A stretch of DNA of 64,000 nucleotides from Corynebacterium yudongzhengii. Lineage in GTDB: Bacteria; Actinomycetota; Actinomycetes; Mycobacteriales; Mycobacteriaceae. Positions 9,411 to 18,581 of this stretch are shown in pieces. Where the stretch lies: assembly GCF_003065405.1 (NCBI RefSeq), contig NZ_CP026947.1, positions 2,294,001 to 2,358,000 of the forward strand, in the 5' to 3' direction. The notes beneath the pieces were generated by a model, which made no database searches, was not told the DNA's origin, and was given only the letters and a program-made list of their open reading frames with translations. Numbering within the stretch: position 1 is the stretch's first letter; each line of letters begins with the position of its first letter. The translations under genes and the position numbers were made by a program.

Positions 9411-10312
9411 CAGAAGTAGCCCTCCTTCTTGCGGTCTTCCATGGCGGATTCGGACAGGCGGTCATCGGCACGCGTGGCGCCGCGCTCGGTCAGGGTGGAT
9501 ACGGCGAGTTCGGCGAGGACTTCGTCGATCGTGGTGGCGTCCGATTCGACGGCGCCGGTGCAGCTCATATCCCCGACGGTGCGGTAGCGCACGCGGCGGG
9601 TCTCGGTGGTCTCGTTCTCCTTCGGCCCGCCCCATTCGCCGGCGGTCAGCCACATGCCGTCGCGCTGGAAGACCTCGCGGTCGTGGGCGAAGTAGATGCT
9701 CGGCAGCTCGATGTCACGGGCGCCGATGTATTCCCACACGTCCGCCTCGGTCCAGTTGGAGATCGGGAAGACGCGGATGTTCTCGCCGGGCAGCTTCTCC
9801 CCGTTGTAGAGGCTCCACAGCTCCGGTCGCTGGCGGCGCGGGTCCCAGCCGCCGAAGGAGTCGCGCACGGAGAACACACGCTCCTTGGCGCGGGCGCGCT
9901 CCTCGTCACGACGGGCACCGCCGAGCACCGCGTCGTAGCCACGATCGGCGATGGTCTCGACGAGCGGGACCGTCTGCAGCGGGTTGCGGGTGCCGTCGGG
10001 GCGCTCGACGAGCTCGCCGGAGTCGATCCAGTCCTGCACCTTCGCCACGTGCAAACGCGCGCCGGTCTCCTCGACCAGGCGGTCGCGGAACTCGAGGACC
10101 TCCGGGAAGTTGTGCCCGGTGTCGACGTGCAAAAGCTCGAAGGGCACGGTCGCCGGGGCGAAGGCCCGCCGGGCCAGCTCGAAGACGACGCACGAGTCCT
10201 TGCCGCCGGAAAACAGCAGCCCGACCTTGTCGAACTGGCCGGCGACCTCGCGCAGTATGTGGATGGATTCGTTTTCCAGATCCCGCAGGTGCGGGGACAG
10301 GGTGGTGGACAA
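9410..10312 (-). CDS. cysD: Sulfate adenylyltransferase subunit 2, CysD
   Basis: 300-residue ATP sulfurylase catalytic subunit; forms adenylyl sulfate from ATP and sulfate with CysN. The PP-loop SGGKDSCVV near residue 35, LHVDTGHNFPEV near 61 and the basic GGARRDEERARAKERV near 130 are family hallmarks. The chosen start is TTG at 10312, giving MSTTLSPHLRDL with AAAGAGG nine bases upstream; no better ATG is in frame. It lies 34 bp downstream of cysH. Confidence 0.92.
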   Translation of the reverse strand: MSTTLSPHLRDLENESIHILREVAGQFDKVGLLFSGGKDSCVVFELARRAFAPATVPFELLHVDTGHNFPEVLEFRDRLVEETGARLHVAKVQDWIDSGELVERPDGTRNPLQTVPLVETIADRGYDAVLGGARRDEERARAKERVFSVRDSFGGWDPRRQRPELWSLYNGEKLPGENIRVFPISNWTEADVWEYIGARDIELPSIYFAHDREVFQRDGMWLTAGEWGGPKENETTETRRVRYRTVGDMSCTGAVESDATTIDEVLAELAVSTLTERGATRADDRLSESAMEDRKKEGYF

Positions 10313-10346
10313 CTCGCTTCGCCTCTTTATTCGGTGGTTGGATAAC

Positions 10347-11141
10347 TTATTCGGTGTGCAGGCCGCACTCGGTTTTCGCGCTGCCAGCCCAGCGACCGGC
10401 CCGCGGGTCCTCGCCCTCGGCGACCGGCATGGTGCAAGTGGCGCACCCGATCGACGGGTAGCCCTGCCTGGTCAGCGGGTGCAGGATGAGGCCCTCGGAG
10501 TCGATGAACTCGTCGGTGTCTTCCAGCGTCCACGTGATCATCGGGGAGACCTTGAGCCGGCCGGTTTTGTTGATCGATACGGCGGGCGCGTGGGCGCGGG
10601 TGGGCCCGTCGGCACGCCGCAGCCCGTCGATCATCCCGGCATAAGGGCTCAGGTTGCGCTGCAACGGCTCGACCTTGCGCATGCGGCAGCACGCGGTCGG
10701 GTTCGAGCGGTACAGGTCGCGGCCGTAGACACGGTCCTGCTCGGAGCGCGACAGCGTCGCCGTCGCCCGGATCAGGCGGTTGTTCGGGTAGCGCTTCTCG
10801 ACGGCGTCGGCGACCTCCAACGTCTCCGGGAAGTGGTACTCAGTATCCAGAAACAACAGGTCAGTGCCGGGCAGGTAGCGCTCGGAGAGCTCGGCGAGCA
10901 CGGTATTTTCCATGCTCATCGTGATCACGAGCGGGCCGGGGGCGTGCTCGCGGACGGTGTCGAGGATCTTCTTCGCCTCGGCGTCGTAGAGCTCGTCGGC
11001 ATAAGTGTCGACGAACTCCCGGTTCTTCGCCAGGATCTCCTCGCTCAACGGGTCAGCGGTGGTCTGGCCCTCGGGGCTGATCTCGGGGTCCCGGTAGTTG
11101 CCGCCGCCGGAGCCTCCCAGAAGGTTGATGCTGGTGGTCAC
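10347..11141 (-). CDS. cysH: Adenylyl-sulfate (APS) reductase, CysH
   Basis: 264-residue thioredoxin-dependent reductase making sulfite. Four cluster cysteines are present, as CC in TACCRMRKVEP and CxxC in SIGCATCTMPV. This is the mark of [4Fe-4S] APS reductases and not of PAPS reductases, and it fits the lack of an APS kinase here. The active-site Cys is in ECGLH four residues from the end. Start GTG 11141 (VTTSINLLGG) has AGGAGAGG about 9 bases upstream; a longer reading has no better site. Only 5 bp separate it from cysX. Confidence 0.92.
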   Translation of the reverse strand: MTTSINLLGGSGGGNYRDPEISPEGQTTADPLSEEILAKNREFVDTYADELYDAEAKKILDTVREHAPGPLVITMSMENTVLAELSERYLPGTDLLFLDTEYHFPETLEVADAVEKRYPNNRLIRATATLSRSEQDRVYGRDLYRSNPTACCRMRKVEPLQRNLSPYAGMIDGLRRADGPTRAHAPAVSINKTGRLKVSPMITWTLEDTDEFIDSEGLILHPLTRQGYPSIGCATCTMPVAEGEDPRAGRWAGSAKTECGLHTE

Positions 11142-11146
11142 CCGAC

Positions 11147-11419
11147 TCACCTCTCCTTGTCGTTGTTGTCGTGACGGTATGCGGCTTCGTGTCCCTTGCG
11201 GGCCAGCGAGTTCTGCAGCGCCTCTGCGGTCGAGGGCGCAGGCTCCGGGGCGTGATCCGGGTCGTCCTGGCCGTGGAACATCACCGAGAAGACCCGCAGG
11301 CACTCCTGGCAGCTCCAGGCGAAGTCTCCCTCCGCGTCCGGAAACAGGTCCATGCCCCCGCAATACGGGCAGTGGGTGGGGTGGTTCCGGTTCGGATTCG
11401 GTTCACGCCGAAAGGCCAT
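11147..11419 (-). CDS. cysX: CysX-like small zinc-ribbon/ferredoxin-like protein
   Basis: 90-residue protein between cysI and cysH, the place held by cysX in C. glutamicum, where a small electron carrier for sulfite reduction has been proposed. Seen here: two CxxC pairs, CPYCGGMD near residues 18-25 and SCQECLRVF near 36-44, a zinc-ribbon or rubredoxin-like layout, with a Glu/Pro/Ala-rich tail. It overlaps cysI by 1 bp. Whether the four Cys hold zinc, iron or a cluster cannot be told. Nothing suggests DNA binding. Confidence 0.75.
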   Translation of the reverse strand: MAFRREPNPNRNHPTHCPYCGGMDLFPDAEGDFAWSCQECLRVFSVMFHGQDDPDHAPEPAPSTAEALQNSLARKGHEAAYRHDNNDKER

Positions 11420-13107
11420 TACTTCAGGTCCTCCTCGTCCGCGCGCAGGACCCAGTCACGAAAGATCTCGCCCTCGTTGCGCTTGTCGCGGTAATTACCG
11501 ACGACCCTTACCACGTAGTCGGTCAGCTCGCTGGACAAGACCTTGTGTCCGCGCAGCTTGCGACCGAAGTTGGCGCCCTCGCCGACGGTGCCGCCGAGGT
11601 GGACCTGGAAGCCTTCGACCTTGTTGCCCTCCTCGTCGGTGACCATCTGGCCCTTGAGCCCGATATCGGAGATCTGGGTGCGGGCGCAGGAATTCGGGCA
11701 GCCGTTCAGCGAGATGGTGATCGGGGAGTCGAGGTCGCCGAAGCGCTCCTCGAGCTCGTCGGCCAGCTGGATGGCCCGGGCCTTGGTGGTCACGTGCGCG
11801 AGCTTGCAGAACTCCAGCCCGGTGCACGAGATGATGCCGCGGCGGAACTCGCTCGGCTTGGTGTACAGGCCGATCTCTTCGAGATCCGCGATGATGCCGT
11901 CGAGCTGGTCTTCTTCGAGATCCAGCAGGAGCAGCTCCTTGAAGGTGGTGTGGCGGATGCGGGTGACACCGTACTTCTCGGCGATGTCCGCGAACTCGAT
12001 GAGCTGCTCGCCGGTCATGTGACCCACGGTGGGCTTGACGCCGAGGTAGTAGCGCCCGTCGTTTTGCGCGTGGACACCGATGTGGTCGCGGTTGACGGGG
12101 TTCGGCTCGGGGTCGGGGCCGTCGGGAAGCTTATAGCCCAGGTAGTCATTTTCGAGGACCTCGCGGAACTTCTCCGGGCCCCACTTGGCCACGAGGAACT
12201 TCAGGCGCGCGCGGTTGCGCAGGCGGCGGTAGCCGTAGTCGCGGAAGATCTTGACCACGCCAGCCCAGACCTCGGGGACCTGTTCCAGGGTGACGAACAC
12301 GCCCAGGGAGCGGGCGAGCATGGGGTTCGTCGATAAGCCGCCGCCGACGAACACCTGGAAGCCGGGGCCCAGCTCCGGGTGGTTCACGCCCTGGAAGGCG
12401 AGGTCCTGGATCTCGTGGGTGACGTCCTGACGGGCGTTGCCGGAGATGGCGGACTTGAACTTGCGCGGCAGGTTCTGGAAGTCGTCCTTCGGCAGCAGTT
12501 CGTTTTTGATGATGTCGATCGCCGGCTGGCCGTTGATGATCTCGTCGGCGGCGATGCCGGCGGTCGGCGAACCCAGGATGACGCGGGGGACGTCGCCGCA
12601 TCCGTTGAGGGTGTCAAGGCCGACGGTCTCGAGCTTCTCCCAGACCTCGGGGACGTCTTCGATGCGCAGCCAGTGCAGCTGGATGTTCTGCCGGTCGGTG
12701 AGATCGACGGTCGAGCGGGCATAGTCGCGGCTGATCTCGCCGACGACGCGGGCGCGCTCCGGGGAGGACTGGCCGCCGTCGAAACGAATACGCATCATGA
12801 AGTATTCGTCCTGCAGCTCGGAGTTGTCCTTGCCGGTGTGCTCACCGCCCAGGTTCTGCTTGCGCTGGGTGTACATGCCGACCCACTTGAAGCGCGGGGC
12901 CAGATCATCCGTCGCGATCGAGTCGAAGCCCTCCTTGGAGTAGGTATCCAGGATGCGCTGCTTGACGGAAAGACCCGGGTCTTCCTGCTTGACCTCTTCG
13001 TCGTGGTTCAGCGGGGCGTACCCGTCGATCTTCCACTGGCCCTCCGGCTTGGGTTTCCGGGCGGGACGCTTCTTGGCGGAGCGCTCGCTTTTCGTGGTGG
13101 TGCTCAT
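11419..13107 (-). CDS. cysI: Ferredoxin-dependent sulfite reductase, CysI
   Basis: 562-residue siroheme/[4Fe-4S] enzyme reducing sulfite to sulfide. The cluster and siroheme ligands are CTGLEFC (C-x5-C) and GCPNSC (C-x3-C) in the C-terminal third. The N-terminal tail is basic, Lys/Arg/Pro-rich (KKRPARKPKPEGQ), as in actinobacterial forms. ATG 13107 follows AAGGAG. It is the first gene of the minus-strand operon cysI-X-H-D-N-Y-Z. The divergent fpr2 gene encodes the likely NADPH-to-ferredoxin electron feeder. Confidence 0.93.
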   Translation of the reverse strand: MSTTTKSERSAKKRPARKPKPEGQWKIDGYAPLNHDEEVKQEDPGLSVKQRILDTYSKEGFDSIATDDLAPRFKWVGMYTQRKQNLGGEHTGKDNSELQDEYFMMRIRFDGGQSSPERARVVGEISRDYARSTVDLTDRQNIQLHWLRIEDVPEVWEKLETVGLDTLNGCGDVPRVILGSPTAGIAADEIINGQPAIDIIKNELLPKDDFQNLPRKFKSAISGNARQDVTHEIQDLAFQGVNHPELGPGFQVFVGGGLSTNPMLARSLGVFVTLEQVPEVWAGVVKIFRDYGYRRLRNRARLKFLVAKWGPEKFREVLENDYLGYKLPDGPDPEPNPVNRDHIGVHAQNDGRYYLGVKPTVGHMTGEQLIEFADIAEKYGVTRIRHTTFKELLLLDLEEDQLDGIIADLEEIGLYTKPSEFRRGIISCTGLEFCKLAHVTTKARAIQLADELEERFGDLDSPITISLNGCPNSCARTQISDIGLKGQMVTDEEGNKVEGFQVHLGGTVGEGANFGRKLRGHKVLSSELTDYVVRVVGNYRDKRNEGEIFRDWVLRADEEDLK

Positions 13108-13444
13108 GTAGTGATGCTCCTTACCCGATTCGCGGGTGTGATCAACGAACTGTCGGAATGTTCGATCAACCGTAGCGTACTGATCGGTCTATGTCTCATT
13201 GTTCGGTCGTTCTCCCGGCGGGATTCGCTTGTCGACGGGCCACCTTTTACGTTTCTAGCTGGGATTTTAGGAGAACAATTCTTTAAGAATATATTTCTTA
13301 CACTTTCCCGCAGGGGTACTGCGATGAATATAATCACCCCCGTAGGATGACAATTGACCCCTGAACCCCGTAGCTTTCCAGACCATGCGGTCTACAGATA
13401 TGGACCGACCTGTACGCAACCCACGAGAAAAGGCCCTGATATCG
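13108..13444. promoter_or_regulatory. Divergent promoter region cysI / fpr2
   Basis: 337 bp without a gene between the divergent starts of cysI (13107) and fpr2 (13445). The middle, about 13255-13340, is notably AT-rich (ttaagaatatatttctta), unlike the surrounding DNA, as expected for promoters. It holds an McbR-type palindrome listed separately. No other convincing operator was found by eye. Confidence 0.6.
13379..13394. promoter_or_regulatory. McbR-type operator
   Basis: CAGAC-CATGCG-GTCTA matches the C. glutamicum McbR consensus TAGAC-N6-GTCTA at 9 of 10 arm positions. McbR represses sulfur and methionine genes, and the C. glutamicum fpr2-cys region is in its regulon. The site lies 51 bp before the fpr2 start. 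An mcbR gene is not in the window, so the regulator is inferred. Confidence 0.65.
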
Positions 13445-14851
13445 ATGAGCGATACTTCGCAGCCCCACTCCGATTCCGCCGACGCCCCCGCCGCTGAGCG
13501 CCGTCGCCTGCGGGTCGCCGTGATCGGCGCCGGCCCGGCCGGCATCTACGCATCGGACCTCCTGATCAACAACCAGGATCATGACGTCCAGGTGGATCTG
13601 TTCGAGAAGATGCCGGCGCCGTTCGGCCTGATCCGCTACGGCGTGGCCCCCGACCACCCGCGCATCAAGGGCATCGTCAAGAGCCTGCACCGGGTGCTCG
13701 ACAAGGAGGGTATCCGGCTGATCGCCAACGTCGAGATCGGCAAGGACATCACCCTCGACGAGCTGCAGGACTACTACGACGCGGTGGTTATCTCCACCGG
13801 CGCGACCAAGGACCGCGACTTCGACCTGCCCGGCGCCGACGCCGAGGGCGTGCACGGCGCCGCCGAGTTCGTCGGTTTCTACGACGGCAACCCCCTCTTC
13901 GAACGCGACTGGGACTTAAGCGCCAAGAACGTCGCGGTGATCGGCGTCGGCAACGTCGGCCTGGATGCCTCCCGCATCCTGGCCAAGAGCGCCGAGGAGC
14001 TGCACGTCACGGAGATCCCCGACAACGTCTACGAAGCCTTAAAGCGCAACCAGGCCGAGAAGATCCACGTCTTCGGCCGCCGCGGCCCCGCCCAGACCAA
14101 GTTCACCCCGCAGGAGCTCAAGGAGCTCGACCACTCGGAGAACGTCCACGTCATCGTCGACCCCGAGGACATCGACTACGACGAGGCCTCCGAGACCGCC
14201 CGCGCGAACGCGAAGGCCACCGACCAGGTCTGCCAGATCCTCGAGGGCTACGCCATGCGCGACGAAGATCCCTCCAAGCGCACCCTGCAGATCCACCTGT
14301 TCGAAAGCCCCGTCGAGGTCCTCACCAACGACGGCAAGGTCGTCGGCCTGCGCACCGAGCGCACCGAGCTCGACGGCACCGGCCAGGTCCGCGGCACCGG
14401 CACCACCACCGATTGGCCCGTCGAGGCCATCTACACCGCCATCGGCTACCGCTCCGATGTGCTGCCGGGCCTGCCTTTCGACGACCAGCTCGGCGTCATC
14501 CCCAACGACGGCGGCCACGTGCTCGCCAACGCCGGCGGCGAGGCCATTACCGGCGTGTATGTCACCGGCTGGATCAAGCGCGGACCGATCGGGTTGATCG
14601 GCAACACCAAGTCGGATGCGAAGCAGACGACGGACATGCTGTTCGCGGACGTCGCTAAGCTCAGCACCCCCGAGCACAGCGACCCGGACGCGATCCTGGC
14701 GCTGCTGGAGAGCCGCGACGTCACCGTGACCACCTGGGACGGCTGGTACCGCCTCGACGAGGCGGAGCGCGCCGCCGGCGAGGCCGAGGGCCGCGAGCGC
14801 AAGAAGTTCGTCGAGTGGGACGAGATGGTCGACGCCGCGACCGCGCAGTAG
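13445..14851 (+). CDS. fpr2: FprA-type NADPH-ferredoxin reductase, Fpr2
   Basis: 468-residue adrenodoxin-reductase-like flavoprotein passing electrons from NADPH to ferredoxin. The FAD site VIGAGPAGIYASDLL is near residue 25 and the NADPH site VIGVGNVGLDASRIL near 165. GRRGPAQTKFT and GWIKRGPIGLIGNTKSDA are family signatures. Start ATG 13445 (MSDTSQPHSD) has AAAAGG upstream; an in-frame ATG at 13385 would place the McbR-like palindrome over the start and is less likely. It is divergent from cysI, matching C. glutamicum fpr2, which supports sulfite reduction. Confidence 0.9.
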   Translation: MSDTSQPHSDSADAPAAERRRLRVAVIGAGPAGIYASDLLINNQDHDVQVDLFEKMPAPFGLIRYGVAPDHPRIKGIVKSLHRVLDKEGIRLIANVEIGKDITLDELQDYYDAVVISTGATKDRDFDLPGADAEGVHGAAEFVGFYDGNPLFERDWDLSAKNVAVIGVGNVGLDASRILAKSAEELHVTEIPDNVYEALKRNQAEKIHVFGRRGPAQTKFTPQELKELDHSENVHVIVDPEDIDYDEASETARANAKATDQVCQILEGYAMRDEDPSKRTLQIHLFESPVEVLTNDGKVVGLRTERTELDGTGQVRGTGTTTDWPVEAIYTAIGYRSDVLPGLPFDDQLGVIPNDGGHVLANAGGEAITGVYVTGWIKRGPIGLIGNTKSDAKQTTDMLFADVAKLSTPEHSDPDAILALLESRDVTVTTWDGWYRLDEAERAAGEAEGRERKKFVEWDEMVDAATAQ

Positions 14852-14920
14852 CGATCGCGGCCTAAGGTAGACGAGAACACTACACCCCTACTCGGCGGCG
14901 ACGCGGAAGGAATGTGACCG

Positions 14921-17900
14921 ATGCCTTATCCCGCATCCGAGGCGGTCTCCGGGGCCACCCTCACGATCGGCGTGATCGGCCTAGTGATCGCGATCCCGGC
15001 GTTCGCGCTGTTCTTGTTCGGCGCGTGGAAGATCTACCGGCTCATCTCCTCCGGCCAGCCCACCTATGGGCGCACCGATCAGCTGGGCCGCCGCCTAGGC
15101 CGCGTGTTCGCCGAGGTCTTCGGGCATACCCGCTTCTGGAAGAAACACCCCGCCGTCGGCATCGCCCACTTGGCGGTCATGCTGGGCTTCCTCATGGGCG
15201 TGGTGGTCTGGTTCGAATCGGTCATCCAGACGTTCAACCCGGCCGCAGGTTGGCCGCTGCTCTCCGGCTGGGCGGGCTATCACCTCGTCGAGGAGATCCT
15301 TGCGCTCGGCACGGTGATCGGCATCGCCGTGCTCATCAGCATCCGCCTGCGTCACGGCGATAGCGAGCGCTCCTCGCGCTTTTATCACTCGAATAGGCTA
15401 TCCGCCCACGTCATCGAGGCCGTCGTGTTGGCCTCTGGCCTGGGCATGCTGCTGGTGAAAGCCGGCCAGATCGCCACCTTCCGCGAAGGCTCCCTGTGGG
15501 CGGATTTCCTCTCTGTCCATCTCGCGAGCCTCCTGCCGGCCTCTCCGGTGATGGTCAGCCTGTTCGCGCTGTTCAAGCTGGCCTCCGGCACGGTCTTTTT
15601 GGTCTGCGTCGCGCTGAACCTCACGTGGGGCATCGGCTGGCACCGCTTCACCGCGTGGTTCAACATCTTCTTCCAGACCAACGCCGACGGCTCCCGCGCC
15701 TTGGGCAAGCTCAAGCCTATGGTCGCCGACGGCAAGCCCGTCGACATCGACACCGTCGAGGACGACACCCCGCTCGGTCTTGGCAGCATCACGGACGCGT
15801 CGTGGAAGATGCTCCTCGACACCACCGCCTGCACCGAGTGCGGCCGCTGCCAGGATCTGTGCCCCGCGTGGAACACGCAGAAGCCGCTGAGCCCGAAGAA
15901 GCTCGTCATGGACCTGCGCAAGGCCGCGGTGGATAACGCCTCCTACCTGCTGGATCCCTCGGCCGCGGAGGCACCCCAGGAGCACGCGGGCGTCGACGTG
16001 CTGAAGCTCGCCGGTGAGGGCGGGCTTATCGACGACGACGTCCTCTGGGCCTGCACCAACTGCGGCGCGTGCGTCGATCAGTGCCCCGTCGACATCGAGC
16101 ACATCGACCACATCACCGACCTGCGCCGCTTCCAGGTGCTGGCGGATTCGGATTTCCCCAGCGAGCTGGCCGGCATGTTCGCCAACATCGAGAACAAGGG
16201 CAACCCCTGGGGCCGCAACAACTCCGAGCGCGCCGACTGGGTGGAGCAGGCCCGCCGCGATGGCATCGACGTCCCCGTGTTCGGCGAGGACGTCGATAGT
16301 TTCGACGACTGCGAGTACCTCTTCTGGGTCGGCTGCGCCGGCGCCTACGACGACGCCGGCAAGCGCACCTCCCGCGCCGTCGTCGAGCTGCTGCACACCG
16401 CGGGTGTGAAGTTCACGGTGCTGTCGACGGGCGAGTCCTGCACCGGTGATCCCGCCCGCCGCGCCGGCAACGAGTTCCTGTTCCAGATGCAGGCGGCCGC
16501 GAACGTCGAGACGCTCGACGAGGTCTTCGAGGGCGTCGACCCGGGCCGCCGCAAGATCATCACGACCTGCCCGCACTGCTTCAACACGCTGCGCAACGAG
16601 TACCCGGATTTCGACGGCCACTACGACGTCTTCCACCACACCCAGCTGCTCAACCGCCTGGTGCGTGACAAGCGCCTGACCCCGGTGCCGCGCACGGCCG
16701 AAAACCGCCGCCCAGTCACCTACCACGATCCCTGCTTCCTCGGCCGGCACAACCAGGTCTATGACCCGCCGCGCGAGCTCGTCGAATCCGCTGGCATGCA
16801 GCTTAACGAGATGGATCACTCCCGCGGCGAGGCGTTTTGCTGTGGCGCCGGCGGCGCGCGCATGTTCATGGAGGAAAAGCAGGGCCGCCGCATCAACGAG
16901 TTCCGCACCGAGCAGGCCCTCGACACCGGCGCCGAAGACATCGCCGTCGGCTGCCCCTTCTGCAACTCCATGTTCACCGGCGGCGTCAAGGCGCTCTCCC
17001 AAGGTGCGGACAGCCCCCGCGCCCAGGTCAAGGACGTCGCTGTCATGTTGCGCGACAACGTGCTTATCGACGGCCAACTGCCCACCCCGCACGCAAAGGC
17101 CGCCGTCGAGCACCCGACGCGCAAGGACCTCGGCCTCGCGCCCGTGCGGAAGGCGAAGGATGCTGGGGCTGGGTCTTCTGAGGGTTCTGCAGGTGGTTCG
17201 ACTCCGGTGTCTGATCAGATCGATGCGGCACCTGGGGCTCCTTCTGTGCCTGCTGCACCATCCGCGCCAGCAGCTCCTTCTGCACCCGCGGCGCCTGGGG
17301 CTCCTGGCTCTGCGGCTGCAAAGCCTGACGCTGCGCCGTCGGCCCCGACCCCGCCTGCGGCGCCGGGTGCTCCGGTGGCACCCAATGCTCCGGCGGTACC
17401 GAACGCGCCTGCCGCACCGTCGGCACCCAACGCAGCGGCCCCGCCGACTCCCCCGGCCGCACCAGGTGCGCCCGCCGCTCCGGCGGCTAGTTCGGACAAC
17501 TCTGCGGCCGCAGAGCCTGACGCTGCGCCGTCGGCGCCGACCCCGCCTGCGGCGCCCAGCACTCCGGGGGCACCGAACGCGCCTGCCGCACCGTCGGCAC
17601 CCAACGCAGCGGCCCCGCCGACTCCCCCGGCCGCACCGAGTGCTCCCGCGGCTCCGGCTGCGCCTAGTTCGGATAAGTCTGCGGCCGCAGAGCCCGACGC
17701 CGCACCAGCGGGTCCCAACGCAGCCACGCCGCCGGCTCCCCCAGCTGCACCAGGTGCGCCCGCCGCTCCGGCAGCGCCCAGTCCAGACAACTATGCGGCC
17801 GCGGAGTCTGACGCTTCGCCGTCGGCCCCGAAACCGCCCGCGGCACCCAAGCCGCCTGCAGCACCCAACGCTCCCGCGGCGCCGTCGGCACCCAACGCAG

Positions 17901-18163
17901 CGACCCCGCCAACTCCCCCGGCCGCACCGAGTGCTCCGGCCGCGCCTACCGCACCGGTGTCGGGAAACGACGTAGCTACGGAGTCCGACGAAGCAGCATC
18001 AGCGCCGGACGCGCCTGCGGCCCCCACGCCTCCGGCGGCACCGTCTGCTCCGACCCCGCCGCCGACCCCAGGAGCAAGTACCCCTCCCGCTCCCCCGGCA
18101 CCGCCGGCAGCGCCCACTACGGATGAGGGGTCGACGGAAGATGGCGCGGACAAGGGCGACTAA
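14921..18163 (+). CDS. Membrane (Fe-S) oxidoreductase with Ala/Pro-rich repeat tail
   Basis: 1080-residue protein. The N-terminal 250 residues hold about six membrane helices (heme b/quinone-type, like the gamma subunit of nitrate reductase). Two [4Fe-4S] motifs follow, CTECGRCQDLCP near 304 and CTNCGACVDQCP near 377. Two cysteine-rich CCG domains end in FCCGAGGARMFMEE near 645. This is the architecture of heterodisulfide-reductase/GlpC-like enzymes and of mycobacterial Rv0338c. From about residue 740 the chain becomes a roughly 340-residue tail of Ala, Pro, Ser and Asn (for example APNAPAAPSAPNAA), ending with acidic TTDEGSTEDGADKGD. The start ATG follows GGAAGGAATG. The electron donor and acceptor are unknown. 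The tail may span the wall or hold partners; this is inference. Confidence 0.85.
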   Translation: MPYPASEAVSGATLTIGVIGLVIAIPAFALFLFGAWKIYRLISSGQPTYGRTDQLGRRLGRVFAEVFGHTRFWKKHPAVGIAHLAVMLGFLMGVVVWFESVIQTFNPAAGWPLLSGWAGYHLVEEILALGTVIGIAVLISIRLRHGDSERSSRFYHSNRLSAHVIEAVVLASGLGMLLVKAGQIATFREGSLWADFLSVHLASLLPASPVMVSLFALFKLASGTVFLVCVALNLTWGIGWHRFTAWFNIFFQTNADGSRALGKLKPMVADGKPVDIDTVEDDTPLGLGSITDASWKMLLDTTACTECGRCQDLCPAWNTQKPLSPKKLVMDLRKAAVDNASYLLDPSAAEAPQEHAGVDVLKLAGEGGLIDDDVLWACTNCGACVDQCPVDIEHIDHITDLRRFQVLADSDFPSELAGMFANIENKGNPWGRNNSERADWVEQARRDGIDVPVFGEDVDSFDDCEYLFWVGCAGAYDDAGKRTSRAVVELLHTAGVKFTVLSTGESCTGDPARRAGNEFLFQMQAAANVETLDEVFEGVDPGRRKIITTCPHCFNTLRNEYPDFDGHYDVFHHTQLLNRLVRDKRLTPVPRTAENRRPVTYHDPCFLGRHNQVYDPPRELVESAGMQLNEMDHSRGEAFCCGAGGARMFMEEKQGRRINEFRTEQALDTGAEDIAVGCPFCNSMFTGGVKALSQGADSPRAQVKDVAVMLRDNVLIDGQLPTPHAKAAVEHPTRKDLGLAPVRKAKDAGAGSSEGSAGGSTPVSDQIDAAPGAPSVPAAPSAPAAPSAPAAPGAPGSAAAKPDAAPSAPTPPAAPGAPVAPNAPAVPNAPAAPSAPNAAAPPTPPAAPGAPAAPAASSDNSAAAEPDAAPSAPTPPAAPSTPGAPNAPAAPSAPNAAAPPTPPAAPSAPAAPAAPSSDKSAAAEPDAAPAGPNAATPPAPPAAPGAPAAPAAPSPDNYAAAESDASPSAPKPPAAPKPPAAPNAPAAPSAPNAATPPTPPAAPSAPAAPTAPVSGNDVATESDEAASAPDAPAAPTPPAAPSAPTPPPTPGASTPPAPPAPPAAPTTDEGSTEDGADKGD
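17309..17985 (+). repeat. In-frame tandem repeat coding the Ala/Pro tail
   Basis: Related modules start at 17309, 17501, 17678 and 17792, each opening with a ten-residue block like SAAAEPDAAP followed by alternating Ala-Pro runs. The offsets of 192, 177 and 114 bp are all multiples of three, so copy-number change keeps the frame. Near-identical stretches longer than 60 bp are shared by the first two modules, suggesting recent duplication or gene conversion. Confidence 0.8.
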
Positions 18164-18497
18164 GCACGGGGTCTGCAATGAACGGGTCTTCGCGGGTAGA
18201 TCCACCCATCGACACCTTGGGCGGATAAACCGGGCTCCCTGAGGGGATGCGAACTCGGTGAAGCGGCCCCTCCGGCTCCTAAGGTTGGTCCATAAAACGC
18301 TATAGGCGAGGAAACCAATCTGGGTGTGCGACCGCGGCGCCTCAATCATTACGCACATGCGTAATCCGACTCTCAAGGCTGAAGGAGTCGACCCCGTTCC
18401 ATTACGCACGTGCGTAATTTCTAGCGACTATGCCACGGCATAGTGAGCCGGATCGGGGGCGTCGGAGCGCTTTCACCTCACTGAATCCCGCCCACGA

Positions 18498-18574
18498 TTA
18501 CGCACGTGCGTAATCGGACATCGATGACTCCCAGGGGATTTATAGGTACGTGAGGCGCACTGTCGCCTGAGGCC
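18498..18574 (+). repeat. Dispersed 77-bp repeat, family A, copy 1
   Basis: Begins with the palindrome TTACGCACGTGCGTAA and aligns without gaps over 77 bp to 18582-18658 and to the minus strand at 58957-59033. Conserved blocks after the palindrome include TCGGAxATxGATG, TCCC, TATAGGTACG and GCACTGTC. A second palindrome, CTATGCCACGGCATAG, lies 54 bp upstream. Confidence 0.75.
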
Positions 18575-18581
18575 TCTGGCC

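Noticed and set aside
9154..10461. 435-codon open frame on the plus strand across cysN/cysD
   Set aside because: Arg/Ser/Pro-rich antisense translation of well-conserved cysN and cysD; no ribosome site or motif.
15398..17113. 571-codon open frame on the minus strand opposite the Fe-S oxidoreductase
   Set aside because: Antisense frame in very GC-rich coding DNA. The plus strand has clear cluster motifs; the antisense product is Val/Leu/Gly/Ala/Asp filler without domains.
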